Source: Bretschneidera sinensis (lineage: Eukaryota > Streptophyta > Magnoliopsida > Brassicales > Akaniaceae). From it: a DNA stretch of 64,000 bases. This document shows positions 10,780 through 21,195 of this stretch, one piece after another. The DNA is taken from positions 72,325,638 to 72,389,637 of the forward strand of contig CM043699.1 in NCBI GenBank assembly GCA_023935145.1, given 5' to 3'. Position 1 is the stretch's first letter, and every line of letters begins with the position of its first letter. A program made the translations under genes and the position numbers. The notes beneath the pieces are model-generated. The model made no database searches. It was given only the letters and a program-made list of their open reading frames with translations, and had not been told where the DNA came from.

Positions 10780-13700
10780 ATACCTTGTCCTCGAGGTGGA
10801 ATTATGAGGTAGCTTCCCAATTAGCTTCTTTTTTTGGTAAGCCTTCCCATTGAATTAGACACTACAAAATTCATTTATCCTTCTTCTAGATGTGCCTCTC
10901 CTCTATTACTGCCATTGGTTTAAAAATTGGATAACCATCTTCTAGAACAAGAGGTAAAGGGCATAGAGCTAGGCCTCCCTCAAGTCATTTTTATTATTTT
11001 AGTAGAGACACATGAAAGACTGGATGTATTATGGCATCTTCTAGTAGTTGAAGCTTGTATGCAACTTTTCCAATATGTTTGATCATAAGAAATGGTCTGA
11101 AAAAATTTCTCCCTAATTTATTGGAATGTCTCTGTGCTACTGTTGTTTGTCTATAGGGTTGGAGCTTTACTAACAGCAAATCACCAACCTAGAATGAATG
11201 ATCCTTTCTGTGTTTGCTAGTTGTAGCCTTCATTTGTACTTGAGCCTACTAAAGGTGTAGCTTAGCTTGTGTTAGGATTTCAGCTGTATCTCCCAAGTCT
11301 TGGTCAATGCTTACCAGATTACTTTCTCATTTGGAGTAAGCTACAATGTTAGGTGGTTTCTTACCGAAAACCACTTCAAATTGCGACATGCTAAGAGAAG
11401 AATATAGTGTAGTGTTATAGTGAAATTCTACCCAGCATAGAAACTTAGGCCATCTTTTAGGACAATCACTTACAAAGCACCTCAAATATTGCTCCAATGA
11501 TCTATTGGCTACTTTAGTTTGGCCATCAGTTTGAGGATGATAGGCACTACTCATGTTGAGCATAGTACCTTAGAGTTTAAACAATTCAGTCTAGAAAGAA
11601 CTCATGAAGATTAAGTCTTTGTCTAAGACAATTGTCTTAGGAAAGCCATAGAGTTTGTATATCATGTTGACAAAAACATTTTCCAAATTTACTATTGTGT
11701 AGTGTTTTGGGAGACACCCAAAGTGAGCAAATTTTGATAGTCTACCCACTACCACCAAAATTATTGTGAGGCTTTGGGCAGAAAGGAGATGGGTGATGAA
11801 GTCTATTGAGATGTCTTCCTATATTTTCTTAGGAATGGGTAGTGGTTGTAAAAGGAGATAAGGTGCATGATTCACTGGTTTAGTTTATTGGCAAACTAAG
11901 TATTGCTGGACAAACCTGGCCACTTCTTTCCTTATGTGTTTCCAATATAAGCTTGAAGCTAACTTGGCATATGTTCTTTGAATAATAGCATGTCCTCCTA
12001 TTGGAGAAGAATAAAACTTCTATAGCAGTTTGTTCTTCAAAGTCGATTGAGGACTTATATAGAGTTTACCCTTCTAATAGATCAACCCATTTCTAACAAC
12101 CCATTCAGGATATTGAGCATAGCTACTTGATATTGTAGCCTTTAATTCCACTATTTATTGAAACTAAGAGTTTTCTGACTTCAAAGTGTCAAGGAATTTA
12201 AAGGAAGGTAAGGATAATGCAAGGTTAGATACTTATTCTTTGTTGTCTGGATACATCCTTGATAATCCATTAGCAACTACATTGTTTTTGCCAAGCTTGT
12301 AGATGATTTGAAATATAAAGCCTAAGAGCTTCCTTAAGAACACTTGCTATTCTAGGGTCTGAGTTATTTGATCTAGTAATGTCCTGAAACTTCTTTGATT
12401 AGTGTGGATAACAAATTTATAACCCAATAAGTATTCTATCCAATGTTGGACAATAGTTGTGATTGCAAATAGTTCTTTAATGTATGCTCAAGTTAGTTAT
12501 AAAGAAGGCAAAAACTTCTTATTTCAGTATGCAATGGGATGGCCTTGTTGCATAAGGACAGCTCCTATACCATACCCACAGATATCAATTTCAAGCACAA
12601 ATGGTTGAGTGAAATCTAGTAATGCTAACACTAGAGTGTCATTGCAGTCTCCAAGTTTTGGAATGCCTTAGCTGTGCCATCATTCCACTCTATCATGGCT
12701 TTGATCTTTTGTTGGTCTGGTACCACCCCTTGAACTAAGATTATATGTCCCAAGTAATTAATGGAGGTTTTGCCAAAAGTGCACTTAGATAGTTTAGCAT
12801 ACACTGTTTCATTTTGTAAGCACAACAACACTATTATGAGGTGCTCTAGGTAATCATTCAAGGACTAGCTATACACTAAGATATCATCAAAGAAGACTAT
12901 GAAAACTTTCTTAGGTCTACTTCAAAGAGCTGGTTCATTGCAGCAGCTTGAAAAGTTGAGGGAGCATTTGTTAAACCCAAATGGCATAACCAGAAACTCA
13001 TAGTGGCCATGATAAGTCCTGAATATTGTCTTCTCAATGTCTTCTGGATGCATCTTGATTTGATGGTATCCAGTTTTCAAATCCAGCTTTCAAAATAAGA
13101 TCATCCACAGTTGGAATAAGAAAGTTATCCTTGATGGTGACAACATTTAACCCCTTGTAGTCTACATAAAACCTCAAAGTGTCATGTTTCCTTTTTGCTA
13201 GCAAGACTAGAGAACTATAGGAACTTGTGCTGTGTTGGATGAACCCTATTTATATCATGTTTTTCACCAATTTATCAATTTTTGTCTTTTGGAAATGTGG
13301 ATACCTATAAGTTTTGATGTTGATAGGAGTGCCTTGGAGTAATTAAATCTTATGATCCATTTTTCTTGTTGGTGGTAAGCCTTTAGGGTCCTCAAAGACT
13401 GCCTTGAATTCTTATAGGATATTTTGGATATGGGGATTAATGTTGTCTGGGAACATTAGAGACCCTTATTATGGCTTTTGGGGGTTAGTAATGGACATTA
13501 ACATGAAACAAGAAGATAATGATTCAATAAGTGTCATTTTTTCAATTTTCTATATCCTACCATATCATAGTCCAGTCTTTGTTTGCCTTGTAGCACCACT
13601 AGTTTGCCCTCCCACACAAATTCTATTGTTAAAGTTCTATAATCAGTAGTGATAAGACCTAAATTTTGTAACCATTGTACTCCCAACACAACATCAGTTC

Positions 13701-14050
13701 TTTGGATTATGAATCAATCAATTAAATTTGTGGTCTTGTAACCATATATCAACAGCATGACACATCCGAATGCAAGATAAGTATTCACCATTTCCTACTT
13801 GTACTTTGAAATGTTGTGAGGGTGTGATGGTCAGTCCCAAGAAGTGCACTACTCTTTCTTGGATTAAATTGTATGTGCTAACCTCATCTATTAGTATTTG
13901 TAATGTATGGTCCCCAATTTGACCTTCTAATCTTAATGTCTGAGGCGATGCATTCTCCATCAATGCATGAAAACTAACAGTAGGAATAGTGTCAATACTT
14001 GGAAGCCAATATTCTTGATTATTGGACTCCTCTAGTGTGTTGTCCTTCTA
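10780..14050 (-). pseudogene. Element C pol: protease, RT, RNase H, integrase, chromodomain
   Basis: Minus-strand order by position: protease near 13963-13718 (LIDEVSTYNLI, where the family has Asp-x-Gly/Ser, so the active-site loop is changed); RT at about 13360-12500, with the catalytic FFDDILVYS near 12890 and YAKLSKCTFG near 12810; RNase H near 12620-12250; integrase to about 11300, with SAYHPQTDGQT near 11550; the C-terminal QPYRQTTVAQR...HPVFHVSLLK near 11170-10994; and a chromodomain near 10930-10800 (QWEGLPKKEANWE). The chromodomain is what directs chromoviruses to particular chromatin in known members. Many stops and frameshifts are present, so no product is expected. Confidence 0.85.
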
Positions 14051-14059
14051 TGTCCATTC

Positions 14060-15006
14060 CTTCAAAGTAACATAGTGTTTGTTATTTCTTGCACTTGTGT
14101 CCAAGGCTATACTTCTCATTACAATTGAAGCATATGCCTTTTTCCATTCTTAATTGCTGCTCTTGTAGTGTTAGCCTTTTGACACTGGTTATTGATCCTA
14201 GTAGTGGTTGTGTAGGTTATAACATAGGTTTAGGGATAAGAACAAAAGGTGTAGAAAATTTTCTAAGTCCCCAACTTCTATTGGATATATATATATCTTT
14301 CAGCTACCTCTATTTCTACCATTTTTGCTATTGCTTCATGTAAACTAAGAGGTCTTTGTAGCAAGACTTTTCTCTTTATTGAAGGTTTGAGACATGAGAT
14401 GAAGTAACTCTTCAAGAACTACTTAGTGAGGCCAGGGACCTTACAAGATAATGTTTAAAACTTATCTTGGTAGTCTTATACAGAAGTGTTTTGTAGAAGT
14501 TTGGTAAGGTTTCCTTGAGGATTATCAAAGAGAGAATATCCAAACCTTTCTTACAAAGCCTACATAAACTCTTTCCAGCCCCTTAGTCGGTTACTCTGGT
14601 ACATCCATTGATACCACCTTAATGTTGGTCCATCCAAATGGAAAGAAACCATAGTGAGTTTCTGGAAATCCAGAATTTGATATACAAAAAATATTGTTCC
14701 ACTTTGAACAACCAATTTGAGGGATCTTAATAATTGAATCTTGGAAAGTCCAGTTTGAGTTGCTTAAATGGTGTGGAATGTTGGTGTGCACAGTATTCTT
14801 CTTCTTGATTTTCTTGAGATGATGTTGCATAAGGCTTAGATTTGTTGTAAGAGGTTTTAATTCTTCAATGTCAAATTTCATCTTGGATAGTTGTTGCTGG
14901 ATTTGTTGAGTGATAGAAGTTGTGATGTCTTACTCAAATTGCTTCTTAAATTGAGTCATTCTCTCCCATAAGAACCATTGTTCTTAGATCTTGTTACTTC
15001 AGCCAT
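14060..15006 (-). pseudogene. Element C gag with CCHC knuckle
   Basis: The reading frame opens at an ATG at 15006 (MAEVTRSK), 94 bases inside the 5' LTR. An in-frame stop follows within 20 codons, and a frame change leads to a 96-codon stretch at 14881-14591. Near 14090-14130 it keeps CFNCNEKYSLGHKC, the nucleic-acid-binding knuckle in the spacing usual for chromoviruses. Gag packages the element RNA. Broken, non-functional. Confidence 0.75.
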
Positions 15007-15080
15007 TGTGTTTGAGTTGTTAGTGAACTTCTAGAATGTGGTAGATGTTTGAGGGAATTGTGAGGGTGAAGAAGATGATA

Positions 15081-15099
15081 GAGTCAATGGAAGCACCAA
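15081..15099 (-). promoter_or_regulatory. Primer-binding site of element C
   Basis: On the minus strand TTGGTGCTTCCATTGACTC follows the 5' LTR end directly. It has the TGG expected from a tRNA CCA end; the tRNA is not assigned. Confidence 0.55.
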
Positions 15100-15508
15100 T
15101 GATGTCTTCCCTAACTCAGTTTTGATTTTACTTGATTCAAGACAGGTCTGAACTCCAAGAAAGTTACAAGATGTAACTAGAGAGAACAAGAGAAATTTTT
15201 TATTTAGTTTATTAATGCCTTTAAGAATGAGATACAAACCTATATATACTAGTTTAGAACTGGTTAGTGAGCTTTAGGTTAGTTACAAGTTAGTTACATT
15301 TATATTTACTTTTAATAGCCCTTTTGACTTTTTTGTATCTAACTAACTAATCTTGTTTGCATCTTGATTCTTTTACTTGTACTATCCGGATGGTGTTGGT
15401 TTCTTTCCTTGGAGTCTTAAGGATCTTCTAAGCTCTTGGATAGCTACTTCACCCTCTCCTCTTAAGTCTTTTAGTTGCTGCTTCTTTGTCTTTCCAACAG
15501 TTGTATCA
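15100..15508 (-). repeat. Element C 5' LTR
   Basis: On the minus strand it starts TGATACAACTGTTGG at 15508 and ends GACATCA at 15100. Partner of 10353-10760. Confidence 0.85.
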
Positions 15509-16244
15509 AGCTTTCAGTGGATGGGCGCACAAAATTTCTCATATGTCAGACACAGTTCATCAAGACCAAATCGGAAGACGTGGGTGTCAAGATCTCACGT
15601 TGCCACAACTACCCTCAAGAATTTCCAATCGATTCTAATGCTTTTAAGCAAAAAATAAAAATCATGTTGATGCTATACCAAGAGAAGTTTTGGAGGTCGA
15701 TGCCTTTCATATTGTCAGTCCAATGTATCAATTAAGTTGAGATGGATTCTTTGGCAATTCTTTATAAAGAAGTGAAGACAAAAAATGGTGGACAAGTTGT
15801 GAAGCTTTGTTCTTGGATCTTTTAGAGGATGCATAACAAAATGAGAGGAAAGATGGGTTTAAATACAAGTTTTGAGTCAAATAAAATGAGTAGCCAAAGA
15901 ATGTCACTAAGTGCCAAAGTAGGCTATGGTGTGTAAATCAATGGCTAGCTAGGTACTGCAAAGTCCCCTAGATGAAAAAGTTTGCCTTTAGATGCAATTT
16001 TTTTTTTTAAAATAATAAAGTAAAAAAAAATTTAAAAGCTAGCTAAGTGCCGCAAAAGGGCTATAGTTTGCTAACCTTTTTTTAAGCCTTAACTATCATG
16101 TGACTACAAAAGCTATCTCTTGCATACATTATTTTTCAAAACTTTATTAAATAAGAAAAGATCTTGAATTCCATGACCCAGTTCATGATGAAAAAATTTG
16201 AGATTTAACGTTTTAAAATGAATAAAGCATTGTACAATCAACTC
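15509..16244 (+). other. FG 3' UTR, middle part; unassigned open stretch
   Basis: Sequence between C and the minisatellite. An open frame of about 70 codons (about 15514-15735, VDGRTKFLICQTQF onward) has ordinary-looking composition but no domain I recognise. It could be a host-gene scrap captured by the element or chance. The rest is AT-rich with T/A runs near 15990-16040. Confidence 0.35.
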
Positions 16245-16689
16245 AAAATCACCAAAAGTCCTCCTAGCAGGCAAATCAACAAAAGTCCTCTTGGCAAGAA
16301 AATCAACAAAAGTCCTCCTAACAAACAAATAAGCAAAAGTCCTTCCAGCATGCAAATCACAAAAAGTCATCCTAACAAGAAAATCACAAAAAGTCCTCTC
16401 AGCAGACAAATAACCAAAAGTCTTCGTAGTAGGCAAATCACTAAAAGTTCTCCTAATAAGCAAATCACCAAAAGTCCTCCCAATAGGCAAATCCCAAAAG
16501 TCCTTCCAGCAAGCAAATCATCAAAAGTCCTCCTAGAAGACAAATCACCAAAAGTCCTCCAAGTAGAAAAATCATCAAAAGTCCTCCCAGTAGGCAAATC
16601 ACCAAAAGTCTTCCCAGCAAGAAAATTATCAAAAGTCCTCTCAGTAGGTAAATCATCAAAAGTTCTCCTAGAAATAAAATCACCAAAAG

Positions 16690-16862
16690 TGTAACGACCT
16701 AACCTCCCACTTGGGATAGTATTTTCCGCTTCAGCACACTAGGCCTCACGACTTTAAAACGCATTGTGCAAGTGGAGGTGACAATCACTTATAAACTGCC
16801 CAGTCACATCATCTCTACCCAATGTGGGATACCAAGACTTGACCCCTATTTGGAGCATTACA
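16690..16862 (-). repeat. TRIM 3' LTR
   Basis: 173-bp copy beginning TGTAACGACC on the + strand; contains the CCCACATTGG-type block also common in larger LTRs. Confidence 0.85.
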
Positions 16863-16937
16863 ATCTCCCCTCATTTTGCCAAAGTGTCCTTGTTGTGTGG
16901 TCCCACACTCAACAACCGACCTCTGAGCTTTCGAGAG

Positions 16938-16952
16938 TCAACCCTGATACCA
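16938..16952 (-). promoter_or_regulatory. TRIM primer-binding site
   Basis: Minus strand TGGTATCAGGGTTGA, two bases inside the 5' LTR end; near match to the initiator methionine tRNA type used by many plant elements. Confidence 0.75.
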
Positions 16953-16954
16953 TT

Positions 16955-17129
16955 TGTAATTACCCGACCTTCCACTTGGCAAAATATTGTCCACTTTGGC
17001 ACACTAGGCCACATTGATTTAAAATGTGTTGTACAAGTGGAGGTGGCAATCACTTATAAACAGCCTAGTCACGTCCTCTCGAGCCGATGTGGGATACTAA
17101 GACTTGATCCCCCATCTTGGGGCATCATA
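16955..17129 (-). repeat. TRIM 5' LTR
   Basis: 175-bp copy matching 16690-16862; its last bases are ATCATA where the partner has ATTACA, a small end mutation. Confidence 0.85.
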
Positions 17130-17615
17130 AAAAGTCTTCCCAATAGGCAAATCACAAAAAGTCATCCTAACAAGCAAATCACCAAAATTAATCTTAGTAG
17201 GAAAATCATCAAAAGTCCTCCCAACAAAATAATCACCAAAAGTTTTCCTAGTAAGCAAATCATCAAAAGTCCTCCTAGCAGAAAAATTATCAAAAGTCGT
17301 TCCAATAAGCAAATCACCAAAAGTTCTCCCAATATGAAAATAACCAAAAGTCCTCCCAGTAAGCAAATCACTAAAGGCCCCCACAATAAGCAAGTTAAGT
17401 CCTTAAGTCAGTCACCAGTCAATCTAAAAGTATTTCACAAGTGAATGGATGCCAACTCCATCACTTTAGGTAGGTACCATTCTTATAGGTGTTCCCATGA
17501 TGCCAACTTTTCCCAACAATATGTTTACTTTTATGCGCATATTTGTTGTTTCATAATTTTGAAATGAAACAGAGGTCACTCACAGCCTTTGATTGGAACT
17601 CTCGAAGGAGCTCCA

Positions 17616-17632
17616 ATCAAAAGGGGGCAAAT
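17616..17632 (+). promoter_or_regulatory. Polypurine tract of element FG
   Basis: AATCAAAAGGGGGCAAA-type run immediately before TGTAGACACCC, the LTR start. The stretch 17400-17615 before it holds only non-coding 3' UTR. Confidence 0.65.
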
Positions 17633-17969
17633 TGTAGACACCCAATTTTGTTTCAAAATTTTGAAAAGGGCCATGTGTGGGTTCCTATGACGAACATTTG
17701 ATCCCAATGTGCTCGGACTTCGTAAATACAAAGGTTTAAATTTAATTTTGGATTAGAACCAATTGCAAACCATTATTATTCAATCCACTAAATTGACCTT
17801 AAGCTCAAATCAATTGGTCTATATTTGATTCCACCAAATTCAAGCTTAGAGCCTTCAATTCATTTTTGGCCTAACTCAAATCCACCAAAGTCCATTGATT
17901 TTTTTGTAGCCCAAGACACTTTTAATCCAAAATCCACTAAAGCTCATCACATTTGTAAGCCTAAAACTC

Positions 17970-19690
17970 TCCTCCTCATGGACAGCCATGTGGGTAGAAG
18001 AAGAAGAAGTTTTCTTCTACTTTTTTACCTTGTTAAATGCACATTTCTCTTTAAGCTCCCACTCTTTCCTATATGTCAAAATCCACTTTCTCTCCACAAA
18101 ACAATTGCACCATTTCCCCCCTATTGACTAGCCATATAAGTGTGCAAAATAAGAAATATTCATTCTCCCTTTCTGTCTGTTAATTCATATTTACTCTTTA
18201 AGCTCCCACTCTTTTCTGTGTCAAAGTCCACTTTCTCTCAATAAAAAACCGCGCTACTTGCCATCTCTTGACCGACCATGTGAGCGTGCAAGCTAAGAAA
18301 TATTTTGCCCCTTTTCACCTTGTCAGTGCACATTTCTTCTTTAAGCTCCAACTCTTTCCTATGTGTCAAGGTCCACTTTCTCTCAATTAAAAAGTACACT
18401 ATTTCCCCCCTCTTGACCAGCCATGTGAGTGTGTAAAATAAGAAATATTCTTTCTTATTTTTTTCCTTGTTAATGCACATTTACTTTTTAAGCTCCCACT
18501 CTTTCTTATGTGTTAAAGTCCAGTTTCTCTCCATAAAAAACTGCACTATTTCCCATCTCTTAATCGGCCATGAGAGTGTGAAAAAAGAAGAAATATTCTT
18601 TTCTCTTTTTGTCTTGTTAGTGCACATTTATTGTGTGAGCTTTCACCCGTTCCGATGTGTCATAGTCCACCTTCATCCCATAAAAAAAAAACCTTTTTTC
18701 CTTAAAAAACACAATTTTCCTCATAAAAACTGCATTTTTCCCTCCTCAATGGCCGACCATGAGTGTGCCACCAAAGAGAAAGTCTTCCTCTCCATTTTGG
18801 CTTTGTTAAACTCACCTTCCATATCTAGCTTTCAAATAAAAAAATTACACCCTTCTGCTCCTTCATGGCCGACAACATGTGTGCCATAAGAAGAATTTTA
18901 CTTCTTCCTTTATTTGCTTTGTTAAACCCACTATAACACTTCAAGCTTCCACCTTTTCTAAGAACCACCATAGAAGAAGCCTTACTCTTCCTTTTTTGCT
19001 TTGTTAAAAACGCTTACTACTTCAAGCTTCCTCTTCAAAAATTTGCCTATTTCTTCTTCCCATGGCCGACCACATGTGCGCTACGAGAATAAGTTTGCTT
19101 CTTCCCTTTTTGCTCTGTTATACTCACCATAACACTGCAAGCTTCCACCTTTTCCAAGAACCACTAAAGAGAAAATCTTCCTCTTCCTTTTTTCTTTGTT
19201 AAACACACTTAACACTTCAAGCTTCCACCTCAAAATTTGGCTCATCTTTTCATCCCATGGTCAGCCACCAAATAAGAAGTCTTTCTCTCCCTTTTTTCTT
19301 TGTTAAACTCACTATAACACTTCAATATTCCACCTTTTCCAAGAACCACCAAAAATGAAGTCTTCCTCTTCATTTTTTTCTTTGTTAAACACACTTACAA
19401 CTTCAAGCTTCCACCACAAAAAGTCCCTTTTCTCTTCCCCATGGCCGACCACATTTGTGCCACTAAAGAAAAAGCCTTCCTCCCCATTTTCTCTTGTTAA
19501 ACCAACCTTACCCATTTTTGCTTTCACCTTAAAAAGTGCCATTTCTCTTCCTTATAATTGGCCACTCAAAAGAGGAAGTCTTCCTATTCTTTTTGCTTTG
19601 TTAAACCTACCTTACCCTTTCTAGTTTTCATTTTGTACCTCAAAAGTTGCACCCTTCTCTCTTTTCTTCACATGGTTGGCCATCCCCTTT
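17970..19690 (+). repeat. Degenerate tandem array in FG U3
   Basis: About ten units of roughly 110-200 bp. Early units are about 144-147 bp apart (near 18124, 18268, 18412, 18559). Each carries a GGCCGACCATGTG-like word, a TTTGCTTTGTTAAA-like word and an AGCTTCCACC-like word. It lies directly upstream of the TATA box, so it could act as repeated promoter sites; that role is inference. Confidence 0.65.
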
Positions 19691-19741
19691 TCTTTTCACT
19701 ATTTTTGTTCTCTTTATTCACATAGGCAACCCACCCTTCTC

Positions 19742-19751
19742 CTATAAATAC
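19742..19751 (+). promoter_or_regulatory. TATA box of FG LTR
   Basis: CTATAAATAC followed by CCCTTTTG and then a purine-rich leader. Confidence 0.6.
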
Positions 19752-21195
19752 CCCTTTTGTTAACATAAGAAAATGAGAAGAATCATAGTTAAGTTAAAGA
19801 GGTAGAAGTATATCAAAGAGAGAGTAAAATAGAGAAGTTTATAGAGAGAAAAAAGAGAGGAGTATAGAGAGAAATTTAGAAAGATAAAAAAGAGAAGCAC
19901 ATAAAGAAAATAAAGAAGCAAAAAACAAAATAGATGAGAGCACACAAAAAAGAAAGAAAAGAGTATAAAGTGAAACAAAATAAAAGCAAGAGAGAGCTCT
20001 TCATATTCGACCACACACTTGCAATTTGGTTTTCTAATCCGCAATTAAACCAATCCTCCAAACTTACTAAATCCACAAGGGTGCAAGAAATCTCTAAGGA
20101 TTATCCCCGCACATGGAAACTTTTCTTAGCCAAAAAGGTTGGTTAAAATTCTTTTGTTTATGAAATAAAATTGCTAGCATGCTTTATATGTTGAAACCAC
20201 CTTGAAAATGGATTAAACTATTTATTTTACTTTTACTCTATGAAATCCCTTGTACTTTCAATGTTCATTTCTTTATCTTAGTTCATTTATGATGCTTATT
20301 TCATTTCTTCTAAGTTAGGTACTCTCTTTAATTTGTTATTAATCACATTCTCTTTTTCGTTCTAAAAATTGATTGGTCCATCATTGAGTGCGTCAAATTC
20401 ATATGCTTTCCTTAGTACTAATCACATGTTTTCCTTCGTCACATGCTTAGGTTTAGTCCATACTCAATTTTGCATGTTTAATTAAATTCTTATCCGCACA
20501 TGTCCAAGTTTGCATGTTTAATTTACTTTGTTTAATATGCATGTTAATCCACTCTTTTGAATCCGTTTGTTTAAAGTACTTTTGTTTCATATGGTCTAAT
20601 CCACTTCTTTTTTCTTTAATACGCACATCATAAGTAACTTTGATCATTCCTTTATTTCATGTTTAAAGCACTTTTCTCTTTTAGTCATGTATTTGTTTAC
20701 TTTTACCGTGCCATTTCAAATATAATATTTGCTGCCATCTTGTTTGAATGTAAATGTGAATGTGTGTTTCCTTGCTTTATTTGTGTATAGTAATAAAATT
20801 TAAATCAAAGTTTTGAATAATTTTCCTCGAAACATAAAGGACTAAACTTTGGTCTAGGTTAGAGAGGGAGCTTTAATTCTTCACTCTCTTGCACCCAAAT
20901 CTCTCGAGACATGGAATCTCTTACGTGGACAAATGAAAAGGGATTTGACCCCTTACCCATCATCCTTACTTTGTGCTCGGATGAAAATGATTACTTATCT
21001 AATACAATAAAAGCGCACCCGTAACGAGAGCCTCCTTACTACTTATAAAGGGATTGTATTAGACTTAGTAGGTTTCACTCGTTTCCATATGCCTACTCAT
21101 CGTAATCCATGCCTTTATCTTATCATCCTTCTTCAAAGGGAGTGACCTTGCCTAATGAGTCAGATGTATAGGTAATCAGTGAAAAATAGTGGTAC

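Larger units (their letters stand above)
10353..15508 (-). mobile_element. Element C: Ty3/gypsy chromovirus, full length but decayed
   Basis: Two LTRs of about 408 bp in the same (-) orientation bound a 4.3-kb interior. The order is gag with CCHC knuckle, protease, RT, RNase H, integrase, chromodomain. Flanks are GGCTT (10348-10352) and AGCTT (15509-15513), a one-mismatch TSD. Total 5156 bp, short for gypsy, with a C-terminal chromodomain; this resembles the Reina/Galadriel chromovirus groups, but the group is not settled. Inserted in the 3' UTR of FG. Confidence 0.88.
16690..17129 (-). mobile_element. TRIM: 440-bp terminal-repeat retrotransposon in miniature
   Basis: Two direct repeats (16690-16862, 173 bp; 16955-17129, 175 bp) read TGTAAT...TTACA on the minus strand. 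They enclose 92 bp with a PBS (TGGTATCAGGGTTGA, minus strand) next to the right repeat and a purine tract (AAAATGAGGGGAGAT, minus strand) next to the left repeat. Flanked by AAAAG at 16685-16689 and 17130-17134. No coding capacity, so it must use enzymes of other elements. The PBS resembles the initiator-Met type (TGGTATCAGAGC) with changes. Confidence 0.88.
16245..17400 (+). repeat. 27-bp minisatellite in FG 3' UTR, split by a TRIM
   Basis: Unit close to AAAAGTCCTCCTAGCAGGCA plus AATCAMC (27 bp). About 16 copies lie at 16245-16689 and about 10 at 17130-17400. Because 27 is a multiple of three, several frames on both strands stay open as 9-residue repeats; these are not genes. Tandem arrays in the 3' UTR just before the polypurine tract are typical of Tat/Ogre elements. 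Confidence 0.85.
6441..21170 (+). mobile_element. Element FG: decayed Tat/Ogre-like Ty3/gypsy element, 5' part missing
   Basis: I join two parts into one element by order and orientation: a Tat-type pol (6441-9359) with its typical downstream motif, and a 3' UTR minisatellite, polypurine tract and long 3' LTR (17633 to about 21170). Chromovirus C and the TRIM are later insertions. The 5' LTR, gag, protease and start of RT are absent. Dual RNase H domains and a long LTR starting TGTAGACACC fit the Tat/Ogre lineage. The link between pol and LTR parts is inference, and the right end is approximate. Confidence 0.5.
17633..21170 (+). repeat. FG 3' LTR, about 3.5 kb (right end approximate)
   Basis: Starts TGTAGACACCCAATTTTG after a purine tract, the common start of Tat/Ogre LTRs. 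It contains a degenerate tandem array (17970-19690), a TATA box at 19742, a purine-rich leader, and AT-rich R/U5-like sequence up to about 21170, where copia homology begins. No partner LTR is in the window, so the end is not proven. The short ORFs inside are T-rich or repeat translations, not genes. Confidence 0.6.

Noticed and set aside
16113..16694. Open frames of 125-158 codons on both strands
   Set aside because: They are translations of the 27-bp minisatellite, open because the period is a multiple of three.
16245..17400. CRISPR-like direct repeats
   Set aside because: Repeats are head-to-tail without unique spacers, in plant transposon DNA.
17825..19624. Several 70-140-codon ORFs as possible host genes
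   Set aside because: Low-complexity repeats in the FG LTR U3; no domain, and frames do not persist between units.
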